Origin: DATJFQ01 sp035495555
GTDB lineage: Bacteria > Acidobacteriota > Vicinamibacteria > Vicinamibacterales > 2-12-FULL-66-21
Direction: 5' to 3'
Length of the DNA: 64,000 nucleotides
Assembly (NCBI GenBank): GCA_035495555.1
Contig: DATJFQ010000060.1
Span: forward strand, 1 to 64,000
Shown: in pieces, positions 16,670-24,800 of the stretch
Layout: the number at the start of each line of letters is the position of its first letter
Position numbering within the stretch: the stretch's first letter is position 1
Made by a program: the position numbers and the translations under genes
Notes under the pieces: model-generated
What the model saw: only the letters and a program-made list of their open reading frames with translations
Database searches by the model: none
Told to the model about the DNA's origin: nothing

Positions 16670-17977
16670 ATGGATATTCCTTTCACCAAACACACACTCC
16701 AGAACGGGCTCGACGTGGTCGTCCACGAAGATCGGGCGGTCCCGATCGTGGCCGTGAACGTCTGGTATCACGTCGGATCGAAGGACGAGGTACCGGGTCG
16801 TACCGGCTTCGCGCATCTGTTCGAACACCTGATGTTCGAAGGCTCCAAGCACCACGATCGCGGATATTTCCAACCGCTCCAGGCCGCGGGCGCGGCGCTC
16901 AACGGATCGACGAATGCGGACCGGACGAACTACTGGGAAGTGGTGCCGTCCAACGCGCTCGACCTCGCCTTGTGGATGGAATCGGATCGCATGGGCTACC
17001 TCCTTCCGGCGTTGACCGATACGAAGTTCGAGAACCAGCGCGATGTCGTGCTGAATGAACGCCGGCAAAACTACGAGAACCGTCCTTACGGACTCGCGGG
17101 GATGGCGATCGTCTCGGCGCTGTATCCGGAGGACCATCCGTATCACTGGATGACCATTGGCGCGGCGGAAGACATTCGCGCGGCGCATATCGACGATGTG
17201 CGCGCGTTCTTCCGGAAGTACTACCATCCCGGGAACGCCTCGATTGCGCTTGCGGGCGACATCGACGCCGAAACAGGTCTCCGTCTTGCGGACGAGTATT
17301 TCGGTGATCTGCCTGGAGGCGAGCGGCCGCCGCGTGTTCAGGTGCCCCCTGCGGCAGTGACGGGCGAGGTCCGCCTGTTGCTCGAGGATCGGGTCGAGCT
17401 GCCGCGTCTGTATCTCGCCTGGCATTCGCCCGCGCTCTTCGACGCAGGAGATGCCGAACTGGATCTGCTGGGGGACGTGCTGGCCGGCGGCAAGACGTCC
17501 CGGCTGTACCGATCGCTCGTGTACGAGCAGCGGATCGCGACCGAAGTCGCCGCATCCCAGAATTCACGTGAGCTTGGGAGTTTCTTCCAGGTCGTCGCGA
17601 CGGCGGCTCCGGGGCGGACGCTCGCCGAGGTCGAGCGGGCGGTCGCGCGCGCGCTGCACGATGTGGCGACGACGGGTCCGACGGCCGGGGAGATGGAACG
17701 CGGCCTCGCGCAGGCGGAGTCGCACTTCCTCTCACGCCTGCAGACCGTCGGCGGATTCGGCGGGAAGTCCGACCAGTTGAACGCCTACAACACGTATCTC
17801 GGCAATCCCGGATTCTTCTCGCAGGATCTCGATCGGTATCGGAGCGCGACTGCCGAGGCGCTGCGCGACGCGGCGGCACGATGGTTGAGACCTGACGCTC
17901 GCGTGGCGCTCAGCGTCGTCCCACGCGGCGCGGCCGCGCTCGGGCTCGATGGTTCGACGCAGGTGGCGGTGTCGTAA
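16670..17977 (+). CDS. M16 zinc peptidase, catalytic subunit
   Basis: 435 residues, insulinase/pitrilysin family. The inverted zinc motif HLFEH is at 49-53 and a downstream Glu is in the LNERRQNYEN region (about 126). It is expected to cleave peptides, possibly in the periplasm, although no clear signal peptide is present. The next gene is a second M16 protein without the zinc motif, starting inside the stop codon (TAATG). This is the usual active/inactive two-chain arrangement. Confidence 0.93.
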   Translation: MDIPFTKHTLQNGLDVVVHEDRAVPIVAVNVWYHVGSKDEVPGRTGFAHLFEHLMFEGSKHHDRGYFQPLQAAGAALNGSTNADRTNYWEVVPSNALDLALWMESDRMGYLLPALTDTKFENQRDVVLNERRQNYENRPYGLAGMAIVSALYPEDHPYHWMTIGAAEDIRAAHIDDVRAFFRKYYHPGNASIALAGDIDAETGLRLADEYFGDLPGGERPPRVQVPPAAVTGEVRLLLEDRVELPRLYLAWHSPALFDAGDAELDLLGDVLAGGKTSRLYRSLVYEQRIATEVAASQNSRELGSFFQVVATAAPGRTLAEVERAVARALHDVATTGPTAGEMERGLAQAESHFLSRLQTVGGFGGKSDQLNAYNTYLGNPGFFSQDLDRYRSATAEALRDAAARWLRPDARVALSVVPRGAAALGLDGSTQVAVS

Positions 17978-19347
17978 TGGCGGTCGATCGCAGCCGGCTT
18001 CCGCTCCCGGGCCCCGAACCGCAGTTCAATTTCCCGCACATCGAGCGCCGCAGCCTGTCGAACGGCCTTCGCATATGGACGGTCGAACACCGGCAGGTGC
18101 CGCTCGTGAGCGTGTTGCTCGTCACGGCCGCCGGTGCCGCAGCGGATCCCGAACATCAGGCGGGTCTGGCCGCGATGACCGCAGACATGCTCGATGAAGG
18201 CTGCGGGGATCGCTCAGCGCTCGACATTCACGAAACGCTCGGACGCCTGGGCGCGCAGCTCGACACCGATGTTGGCCATGACGCGACGGTGCTTGGCCTC
18301 ACGACGCTGAGGCGATTTCTGTCGGAGGGTATCGGACTCGTCGCCGAGATGATGCTGCAGCCGCGTTTCGCCGAGGCGGATGTGGATCGCGTTCGCGATC
18401 TGCGGCTGAACCGGTTATTGCAGTATCGCGACTCGCCACCCGCGCTGGCCGACCGCGCATTTGCCGAACTCCTCTATCGGGAGCATCCGTACGGTCACCT
18501 CCCAATCGGGACCGAGCGTTCGCTGCGAGCGATCGGTGTCGACGACGTGAGGCGGTTCCATGCTCGCGCGTTCAGACCCGAGCTGACCACGGTGATTGCG
18601 GCGGGTGACGGAGACCACGAGACGCTTGCGGCGGCCGTCGCGCGCGCGTTCGACGGCTGGCACATGGCCCCCGCCGCCGAGCCCCTTCCCGGACCGTCAT
18701 CCTTTGGTGAACCCTTTCCGCCGTCGAACCGATTGGCGGTCGTGCACCGGCCGGGGGCTGCCCAATCGGAATTGCGGATTGGCCATGTGGCGCTGGCGCG
18801 CCGCACGCCGGATTATCACGCGTGCGTGGTGTTGAACATGATCCTCGGCGGTCAGTTCGTCAGCCGCATCAACATGAACCTGCGCCAGGACAAGGGCTAC
18901 ACCTATGGCGCGCGCACGGCGTTCGAGTTCCGGCGCGCCCCGGGACCGTTCGCGATGCACGCCAGCGTACAGGGCGATGCCACCGCAGACGCGATACGCG
19001 AAACGCTTCAGGAGTTCCGGGCGATCCGCGGCGAGCGGCCGGTGACCGTCGAAGAACTGGCGGTCGGCCGTGCCGCGCTGACCCGCGGCTACCCGCGCAA
19101 CTTCGAAACGTCCGACCAGATTGCGCGCGCGGCGGCGCAACTCGCGTTGTACGAGCTTCCGGACGACTACTTCTCGACGTTCGTGCCGACGATCCTCGCG
19201 CTCGGGCCCGACGACATCACGCACGCCGCCGAGCGTCACCTCCATCCGGAGCGCGCGGCGGTCGTCGTAGTTGGCGACCGCGAGAAGATCGGCGCGTCGC
19301 TCGCCTCGCTGGATCTGGGCGATACGTCGGAGATGGCGCTGGCGTGA
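17977..19347 (+). CDS. M16 peptidase family, non-catalytic partner
   Basis: 456 residues with the same two-lobe M16 fold. Where the catalytic partner has HLFEH, this one reads HQAGLAAM, so zinc is not bound. It keeps the C-lobe R...Y pair of the beta-type partner in RINMNLRQDKGYTYGAR (about 300-315), which contributes to substrate binding in the pair. It is coupled to the upstream gene by a one-base stop/start overlap. Confidence 0.92.
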   Translation: MAVDRSRLPLPGPEPQFNFPHIERRSLSNGLRIWTVEHRQVPLVSVLLVTAAGAAADPEHQAGLAAMTADMLDEGCGDRSALDIHETLGRLGAQLDTDVGHDATVLGLTTLRRFLSEGIGLVAEMMLQPRFAEADVDRVRDLRLNRLLQYRDSPPALADRAFAELLYREHPYGHLPIGTERSLRAIGVDDVRRFHARAFRPELTTVIAAGDGDHETLAAAVARAFDGWHMAPAAEPLPGPSSFGEPFPPSNRLAVVHRPGAAQSELRIGHVALARRTPDYHACVVLNMILGGQFVSRINMNLRQDKGYTYGARTAFEFRRAPGPFAMHASVQGDATADAIRETLQEFRAIRGERPVTVEELAVGRAALTRGYPRNFETSDQIARAAAQLALYELPDDYFSTFVPTILALGPDDITHAAERHLHPERAAVVVVGDREKIGASLASLDLGDTSEMALA

Positions 19348-19384
19348 ATGGCGGCGCGCGCACAGCGACCCGCATGATGCAGCG

Positions 19385-20398
19385 ATGAAAGCCGTTCGAT
19401 TTCACGAGTACGGCGGACCGGAGGTACTCCGGTACGAGGATGCGCCGGATCCGAAAGGCGGTGCAGATCGCGCAATCGTGCGGGTGCGGGCGTGCGCGTT
19501 GAATCACCTGGACCTCTGGGAACGGAACGGCATCGAACGCGTGACGCTGCCGCTCCCGCACATCTCGGGATCCGACGTGTCTGGCGAAGTCGTCGAGAGC
19601 GCGATCCTCCCGGCGGGCACCCGCGTGATGCTGCAGCCCGGGCTCCGTTGCGGTGCGTGCGCGGCGTGTCGGGCGGGCCGGGACAATCACTGCATCCATT
19701 ACGACGTGCTGGGCCTGAAATCCGACGGCGGCTACGCGGAACTGCTCAGCATCCCGGAAGAGAACCTGGTCCCGATCCCCGACGGTATCGGCTTTATCGA
19801 GGCGGCGGCTTTTCCGCTCGTGTTCCTGACCGCGTGGCACATGCTCGTCGATCGTGCCGCGCTCCTCGAAGGCGAAACCGTGGTCGTGCTCGCCGGCGCC
19901 AGCGGCGTTGGACAGGCAGCGATCCAGATCGCGCGGCACTTCGGCGCGCGCGTGTTCGCGACGTCAGCGTCCGCGAAAGCGGCGCGATGCCGCGCGCTCG
20001 GCGCGGAAGAGGTGTTCGATCACTACTCCGGCGACTTCGCACGCGACGTGCGGCAGGCCACAAGAGGACGAGGCGCCGAGGTCGTCATCGAACACGTTGG
20101 CGAGGCCACGTGGGACCGCAGCGTGCGCGCGCTTGCCAGCGGGGGCCGCCTCGTCACGTGCGGAGCCACGACTGGTCCGCACGCCGTGATCAACCTGCGG
20201 CACCTGTTCGCCCGCCAGCTGTCGTTCCTGGGGTCGTATATGGGCACGTTCGCCGACCTGCGGCAGGTCGCAGAGCTGTTCTTTGCCGGCGTGCTGCGGC
20301 CCGTTGTGGACGAGGTGTTTCCGTTGGCAAACGCCGCCGACGCGCAGCGCCGGCTCGAAGAGAAGCAGCAGTTCGGGAAAATCGTGCTGAACATCTGA
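19385..20398 (+). CDS. Zinc-type MDR alcohol dehydrogenase / quinone oxidoreductase family
   Basis: 337 residues, medium-chain dehydrogenase/reductase. It has a GroES-like N-terminal half, a structural zinc lobe with four cysteines (CGACAACRAGRDNHC, about 91-105), and a Rossmann NAD(P) site VLAGASGVGQAA (about 167-178). Catalytic zinc ligands of true alcohol dehydrogenases are not obvious (NHLDLW in place of a Cys), so a quinone-oxidoreductase-like reaction is more likely. ATG 19385 lies 37 bases after the M16 partner gene, so it may belong to the same transcript. Confidence 0.85.
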   Translation: MKAVRFHEYGGPEVLRYEDAPDPKGGADRAIVRVRACALNHLDLWERNGIERVTLPLPHISGSDVSGEVVESAILPAGTRVMLQPGLRCGACAACRAGRDNHCIHYDVLGLKSDGGYAELLSIPEENLVPIPDGIGFIEAAAFPLVFLTAWHMLVDRAALLEGETVVVLAGASGVGQAAIQIARHFGARVFATSASAKAARCRALGAEEVFDHYSGDFARDVRQATRGRGAEVVIEHVGEATWDRSVRALASGGRLVTCGATTGPHAVINLRHLFARQLSFLGSYMGTFADLRQVAELFFAGVLRPVVDEVFPLANAADAQRRLEEKQQFGKIVLNI

Positions 20399-20435
20399 GG
20401 CCGCGGCGCTGCAGCGTGCGAACGCGCAGGGGCCT

Positions 20436-20639
20436 CTACAGGTATCTGAGGACGCCCTGCAAGGCGTCGTACAACACGCCGGCCAGCGCTTTGACGATGG
20501 GGGACACCTCGCCCTGAGCGACGGCATCGGCCACCGTCACGGGCTGTGTGAGGATCAGCCAGATCGTCGCGGCGGAAAGTGCCGCGGCAACGATCCCGAC
20601 GATTCCCGCGACACTCAAGCTGACGCGCGCGAAAGTCAT
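20436..20639 (-). CDS. Small single-pass membrane protein, 67 aa
   Basis: One strong hydrophobic helix (about 8-32) followed by a short soluble tail with hydrophobic residues. No motif recognised. It is convergent with the oxidoreductase and preceded by a GC-rich repeat element. Composition argues for a real protein, but there is no homology evidence. Confidence 0.5.
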   Translation of the reverse strand: MTFARVSLSVAGIVGIVAAALSAATIWLILTQPVTVADAVAQGEVSPIVKALAGVLYDALQGVLRYL

Positions 20640-20648
20640 TGTTCAACT

Positions 20649-20760
20649 GGGGGGCTTCGCCCCGCCAGACCCCCCTGCACGCGCTCTCGCGCGCCGCTCC
20701 GCCGGCGCGCTCCGCTCGCGTGGCTCACTCGCGAAGCTCGCTCGCTGGCGCGTGAAATAC
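20649..20760 (+). repeat. GGGGC-TTC-GCCCC hairpin element, copy A
   Basis: A 5-bp GGGGC/GCCCC stem with TTC loop at 20651-20663 is followed by C-rich words (ACCCCCCTGCAC, CGCTCCGCCGG, CGCTCGC). Related elements with the same order of words lie next to tRNA-Leu (37330-37440, opposite strand) and after tRNA-Asp (49593-49700). The 20640-20925 gap otherwise contains nothing I can assign. Confidence 0.5.
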
Positions 20761-20925
20761 GGATCACTTCGCTCTCCGTCGCACACGCCGCGGCGAGGCT
20801 CAGTGTACAACCGGCATCCCCGGATCTTCCAGTTGGACGTTGGCTTTTGCGGTCGAGTTCCGGCACGGCGCCCGGCAGACGTGAAGGTCTGCGCGACACC
20901 GGCCGCGCGGGCAGCGCAGGCCTGC

Positions 20926-21936
20926 TCATAAGTTCCGTGAGAGGAACCGGCAGAGTGTGAACCCGTCCAGCCACTTGAACGGCGTTACGCCAGTGCTGTA
21001 ATGGCCGCACGGGAGCACCGCGAGATCATGCGCGATCTGCCTTCGGTCGAATTCCTGCACGAGCATCCGGGAAAGATCCACCGGGAAGGTGAGATCGTAG
21101 CGGGCATATACCAGCAGCACCGGTCGGCCCCCCATGCGATCGAGGAAGGGCATGGGGCTGATGGGCAGCCACATGCGCCGCAGTTCGTCGAGGGTGACAT
21201 GGCCGTCGAGTGTTGCGCGCACATGGCGCGTCGACAGGCCGCGCCACACGACGTCGGCGAAATACGGCGACACGTGGTTCAACGCCGCGGCACGGAGGAG
21301 GGGTTCGTGCGCGGCGGTCAGCATCGACAGGCACGATCCGAGGCTCGTACCGAGGATCCCGATTGACTCGTAGCCCTGCGCGTGCAGCCACTGCACGGCG
21401 CGCCGGGCGTCCAGAACCGCCTGCCGGCAGACCTGCGCCGTCCGTCCGATGTTCGCGCTCACGATGTAATCGGCGCGGGTCAGCTCGCGCGGCATTCGCC
21501 GGTCGTGATACGGAAGACTGAGCCTCAGCGCGCTGATGCCGAACCGGTTCAGCAGCCGGCAGAGTCCCACATGGCCATCAGGGTCCGAGTTCCATTGCGG
21601 CAGCACGACGACGGCGCGGCGGCGGCCGCGCGGGGACGCGTCAGGGAAATACCGGGCGTAGACGGTGTTGTTCTGCTCGTGCGGCGTCGTGACGGCGCTC
21701 GTGAACCTGAGCCAGCCATGATCGAGTTCTGCGTCCGTCGCGGGTTCGACCGCGTAGAACGCCGCGCTCGCCGCAACCGTGCGTTCGCCCCAGCGCTGGA
21801 GCACCACGGCCGGGTCGCCGGCCGGTAGCTGCTGGTCTCGAAGCCACTCCAATCCCCACTCGAACGGCCGCTCGACACGATCCGTCGACGCCGAAGCGAG
21901 CCGGTGTTCCCATCGATGAAAGGCACGCGCGATCAC
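20926..21936 (-). CDS. Alpha/beta hydrolase, ABHD18/DUF2048-like
   Basis: 336 residues, soluble. Nucleophile elbow GTSLGS (Ser about 199), a likely Asp in YARYDLTFP (about 281), and a His in PCGHYSTG (about 314). The N-terminal 100 residues form a lid-like region before the VVVLPQWN strand. The family resembles ABHD18-type hydrolases of unknown substrate. GTG 21936 follows the TGA of the rhodanese gene without a gap, so the two are translationally coupled. Confidence 0.8.
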   Translation of the reverse strand: MIARAFHRWEHRLASASTDRVERPFEWGLEWLRDQQLPAGDPAVVLQRWGERTVAASAAFYAVEPATDAELDHGWLRFTSAVTTPHEQNNTVYARYFPDASPRGRRRAVVVLPQWNSDPDGHVGLCRLLNRFGISALRLSLPYHDRRMPRELTRADYIVSANIGRTAQVCRQAVLDARRAVQWLHAQGYESIGILGTSLGSCLSMLTAAHEPLLRAAALNHVSPYFADVVWRGLSTRHVRATLDGHVTLDELRRMWLPISPMPFLDRMGGRPVLLVYARYDLTFPVDLSRMLVQEFDRRQIAHDLAVLPCGHYSTGVTPFKWLDGFTLCRFLSRNL

Positions 21937-22374
21937 TCAGCGCTCTGTCGCCTTCTTGTGCAGCGACGCGTAGTCGCAGCCCTCCGACGCGGACGTCTCG
22001 ACTGGCAGGTTTGCGTGGATCCAGCCCATGTCGCCCGAGTACGAGCCGCCAAATCCGCCAAGGACGTTGGTGACGTTCGTGAATCCAGCCGTTGCGAGCG
22101 CTTCGCAGGCCTGTTCTGACCGGACGCCAGCCTGGCAGCCGATCAGCAGGGGCGTATCCGGTGTGAAGTTCGCGCGCATGACAGCCAGGAAGTCAGAGTT
22201 CGGCATCGTCAGGCCGTAGGCGTTGCGGTGCAGCCAGGGCACGTTGGACGCGCCGGCGGGGTGGCCGTGCTCGAATTCCGGCACCGAGCGGACGTCGATG
22301 TACGGATCGCCGGAGAGCTGGCGCTGATGAGCCTGCTGAACCGTCGCGTGCTTGATCATGTTTCTTGCACTCAT
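21937..22374 (-). CDS. Rhodanese-domain protein
   Basis: 145 residues, single rhodanese domain that would carry persulphide sulphur on Cys of the active loop CQAGVRS (about 90). It starts with the strand YIDVRSVPEFEHGHPAGASNVP typical of the family, with a loop six residues long as in thiosulphate sulphurtransferases. ATG 22374 is given; ATG 22359 (skipping five residues) is equally possible since neither has a clear ribosome site. Coupled to the hydrolase downstream. Confidence 0.88.
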   Translation of the reverse strand: MSARNMIKHATVQQAHQRQLSGDPYIDVRSVPEFEHGHPAGASNVPWLHRNAYGLTMPNSDFLAVMRANFTPDTPLLIGCQAGVRSEQACEALATAGFTNVTNVLGGFGGSYSGDMGWIHANLPVETSASEGCDYASLHKKATER

Positions 22375-22382
22375 TGTGTGGC

Positions 22383-22547
22383 ATGGCCATCGAACAGCCG
22401 CCCCGACCCGAGCTGCCCCGCGAACCTGACGTCATCAACAGACCAGGAGGCGCGGAGCTGCCTCAAGGTGAGGATCGGCTCGACGAAGACGATCCCGAGA
22501 TTCAGCCGACGCCGCCGCCGACCGACCCGGAGCCCCCCGTAATCTGA
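22383..22547 (+). CDS. Possible small Pro/Glu-rich protein, 54 aa
   Basis: Short acidic, proline-rich frame (ends PTPPPTDPEPPVI) without hydrophobic core, perhaps disordered. The composition is unlike an antisense shadow. It has no clear ribosome site, starts eight bases from the divergent rhodanese start, and its end overlaps the amidase end by 46 bases on the opposite strand, so its reality is uncertain. Confidence 0.35.
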   Translation: MAIEQPPRPELPREPDVINRPGGAELPQGEDRLDEDDPEIQPTPPPTDPEPPVI

Positions 22548-23878
22548 GCTTCGACGGCGGCTGCCACATCGAGCAGCCGTTCGGTGCCGCCGCGATGGCC
22601 GACGAGCTGCAGGCTTCGCGGCAAGCCGTCATGTCCGGCGCCGCAGGGGATCGCGATCGCCGGGTGTCCCGTGATATCGAAGAGCTGGGTCAGGCGGAGC
22701 ATCATCGCGCGGATCGGCTCCTCACCACCGGCGATATTGACAGTGCTGTCGCCGATCCGCGGCGCGCCGATCGGCAGCGTCGGCAAAAGCAGCGCGTCCA
22801 GGCCTTCGAGCGCCCTGTCCACCGCGCGCCGCAGTACCTCGCGCGCATGCATCGCGCGCAGGTAGTCCTCGGCGAGCACGTATCCTCCGAGTTCGATCCG
22901 CCGCCGCACGCCGGGCGAATAATTGTCGGCCTCGGCTGCGAGCATCGGCGCGTGGTACCACGCCGATTCGGGCAGACCGATATGGAGATAGACGTCGGGC
23001 GCCCGCTCCGCAAGCGGAATATCGACAGTGCCGATGGAATGGCCCGCATTCTCCAGCGTGGACTGCGCCCGATCGAACATCTCTCGCAGGTCGTCATCCA
23101 GCTTGTCGAAAAAGTAGCGGCGTGGAACGCCGAGCCAGGCGGTCCCTCTGATCTGCGCGCCAGCGCCGGCCGCGATCTCGCCGTCCCGCATGCCGAGGAA
23201 GAGCACGGCGCAGTCCCTCACCGTACGTGCCAGCGGTCCCACGTGATCCAGCGTGGCGCTGAGGGGCACGACCTGGTCACACGACACTTCGCCGTACGTG
23301 GGCTTGAGGCCCACGATGCCGCATGCGGCCGCCGGAATGCGGATCGAGCCGCCCGTGTCCGTTCCGAGTGCGCCCAACGCCATGCCCTCGACGATTGAAA
23401 CGGCGGCGCCGCCGCTCGAACCTCCCGGACTCCGCGACAGATCCAGCGGATGGCGCACGGCGCCGAACGCTGTCTCGTCGCTGGTGGTCCCGTAGGCGAA
23501 CTCATGAAGGTTGGTCTTGCCGACGATCACGGCCCCGGCGCGCCGCAGGTTTCTGACGACTGTCGCGTCATGGAGGGGGTAGCGGGGCGTCACGGCCGAT
23601 CCGGAGGTCGTCGGCGTGCCGGCCACGTCGACGAGGTCCTTGATGGAAACCGGGATGCCGTGCAGCGCTCCGCGATACCGGCCCTCACCGATTTCCGCGT
23701 CCGCGCGCCTCGCGTCGGCGAGCGCCTGGTCGGCCATCACGGTGATGAACGCGCGCAGCGCGTCATTGCGCGCCGCAATTCGATCGAGGCACCTCGTGGT
23801 GAGCGCGACGGACGACAACTCTCCCGCCCGCACCAGTGCAGCGGCGTGACAGAGGTCTGTCGGAGTCTCGTTCGTCAT
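22502..23878 (-). CDS. Amidase signature family enzyme
   Basis: 458 residues. Hydrolyses amide bonds (C-N) with the Ser-cisSer-Lys triad: Lys in SIKDLVDV (about 82), cis-Ser in SPGGSSGG (about 155-162), nucleophile Ser in GTDTGGSIR (about 179). It is like GatA in fold, but no gatB or gatC is nearby, so it is probably a catabolic amidase. ATG 23878 is chosen over upstream in-frame codons because it lies just after the stop of the 58-aa gene (seven bases) and starts the conserved domain. Confidence 0.9.
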   Translation of the reverse strand: MTNETPTDLCHAAALVRAGELSSVALTTRCLDRIAARNDALRAFITVMADQALADARRADAEIGEGRYRGALHGIPVSIKDLVDVAGTPTTSGSAVTPRYPLHDATVVRNLRRAGAVIVGKTNLHEFAYGTTSDETAFGAVRHPLDLSRSPGGSSGGAAVSIVEGMALGALGTDTGGSIRIPAAACGIVGLKPTYGEVSCDQVVPLSATLDHVGPLARTVRDCAVLFLGMRDGEIAAGAGAQIRGTAWLGVPRRYFFDKLDDDLREMFDRAQSTLENAGHSIGTVDIPLAERAPDVYLHIGLPESAWYHAPMLAAEADNYSPGVRRRIELGGYVLAEDYLRAMHAREVLRRAVDRALEGLDALLLPTLPIGAPRIGDSTVNIAGGEEPIRAMMLRLTQLFDITGHPAIAIPCGAGHDGLPRSLQLVGHRGGTERLLDVAAAVEAQITGGSGSVGGGVG

Positions 23879-23885
23879 CGAGCGT

Positions 23886-24062
23886 TCACGCAGTCGGCTC
23901 AGGGTCGTTCTGCGAACGCGCCGCGGGATGTCCGAAGGCGTCGTCCGAGTCACGCAGCGCCTGCATCGCCCTGGCGAGTGATTCGAGCAGCGGCTTCAGC
24001 TCGGGGATGCCGCGGCGTTCCGCGTCAGCGCACGCCGATGTCAGCCAGGCGTCGACCGTCAT
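23886..24062 (-). CDS. Small protein, 58 aa, coupled to upstream gene
   Basis: Read from ATG 24062: soluble, helical, starting MTVDAWLTSACADAERRG and containing LKPLLESLARAMQALR, a likely amphipathic helix. No family recognised. Its ATG shares a base with the TGA stop of the outer-membrane gene upstream, and the amidase starts seven bases after its stop. That tight packing is the main argument that it is real. Confidence 0.6.
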   Translation of the reverse strand: MTVDAWLTSACADAERRGIPELKPLLESLARAMQALRDSDDAFGHPAARSQNDPEPTA

Positions 24063-24760
24063 CAGAACGTCAGCGTGCCGCGAAGGCTGATTGGCAGATT
24101 GAACACCTGATGCGTGACCGGAGCGTCGAACCGGTTCACGACGAACTTGAACGCGACGTCGACGCCAAAGGGCCCCGCCGCCACGCCTCCGCCTCCTTCG
24201 GCGAAATAACGCGTCCCGTTCATCTGATCGGTGTGGGCGCGTCCCACACCCGCGAGCACGAACGCATGGCTGCCGAGACCCCAGCCCGGTGATCGATCGG
24301 CGACGTCGACGCCGGCGGCGACGTCTGCGGCGCGTCCGTTCGTCAGCTCGTAGATGGGAGATGGCGCGGGGCCGTCGAACGCGGCACGGATCGTCGGCAT
24401 CTGCTCGATGCTCCCACGCACGGCGAGGGTCGGCCCTTCAGACGATCCGAAGGGATAGAGGGTGACGCCGAATCCCTGAGCACGTTTCTCGAACTCGTTG
24501 ACCGTCACGTGCGTGAGACCGTCCCGCGTCTGGTACTGATACGACTGGAGGTGCACCTCGCTGACCGGCTGTCCGAGAAGATCCGCAAGTGGATGCGTGT
24601 CGAAGGCGTAAGGCTGCACATACAGCCACTGGTAGTCGACGGAAATGAAGTGCGGCCGCGCCTTCCGTGCATGATACGAACCCTGCGCGCAGGCGGGCGC
24701 CGCCGCGGCCAGGGTTGCCGCCGCGATGAACGCCGCACGTGCGGCTGCTTGAAAGCCCAT
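24062..24760 (-). CDS. Predicted outer-membrane beta-barrel protein
   Basis: 232 residues. The signal peptide ends at ACAQG (about 26). The mature part alternates hydrophobic and polar residues and ends in a terminal Phe (LRGTLTF), the usual BAM recognition signature of outer-membrane barrels. No known family recognised. It heads a three-gene run with the 58-aa gene and the amidase. It is divergent from pyruvate kinase, with about 40 bp between. Confidence 0.7.
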   Translation of the reverse strand: MGFQAAARAAFIAAATLAAAAPACAQGSYHARKARPHFISVDYQWLYVQPYAFDTHPLADLLGQPVSEVHLQSYQYQTRDGLTHVTVNEFEKRAQGFGVTLYPFGSSEGPTLAVRGSIEQMPTIRAAFDGPAPSPIYELTNGRAADVAAGVDVADRSPGWGLGSHAFVLAGVGRAHTDQMNGTRYFAEGGGGVAAGPFGVDVAFKFVVNRFDAPVTHQVFNLPISLRGTLTF

Positions 24761-24800
24761 CGGTCACAGAATAACGTAAGCTCCTACGCGAGGTCGATCC

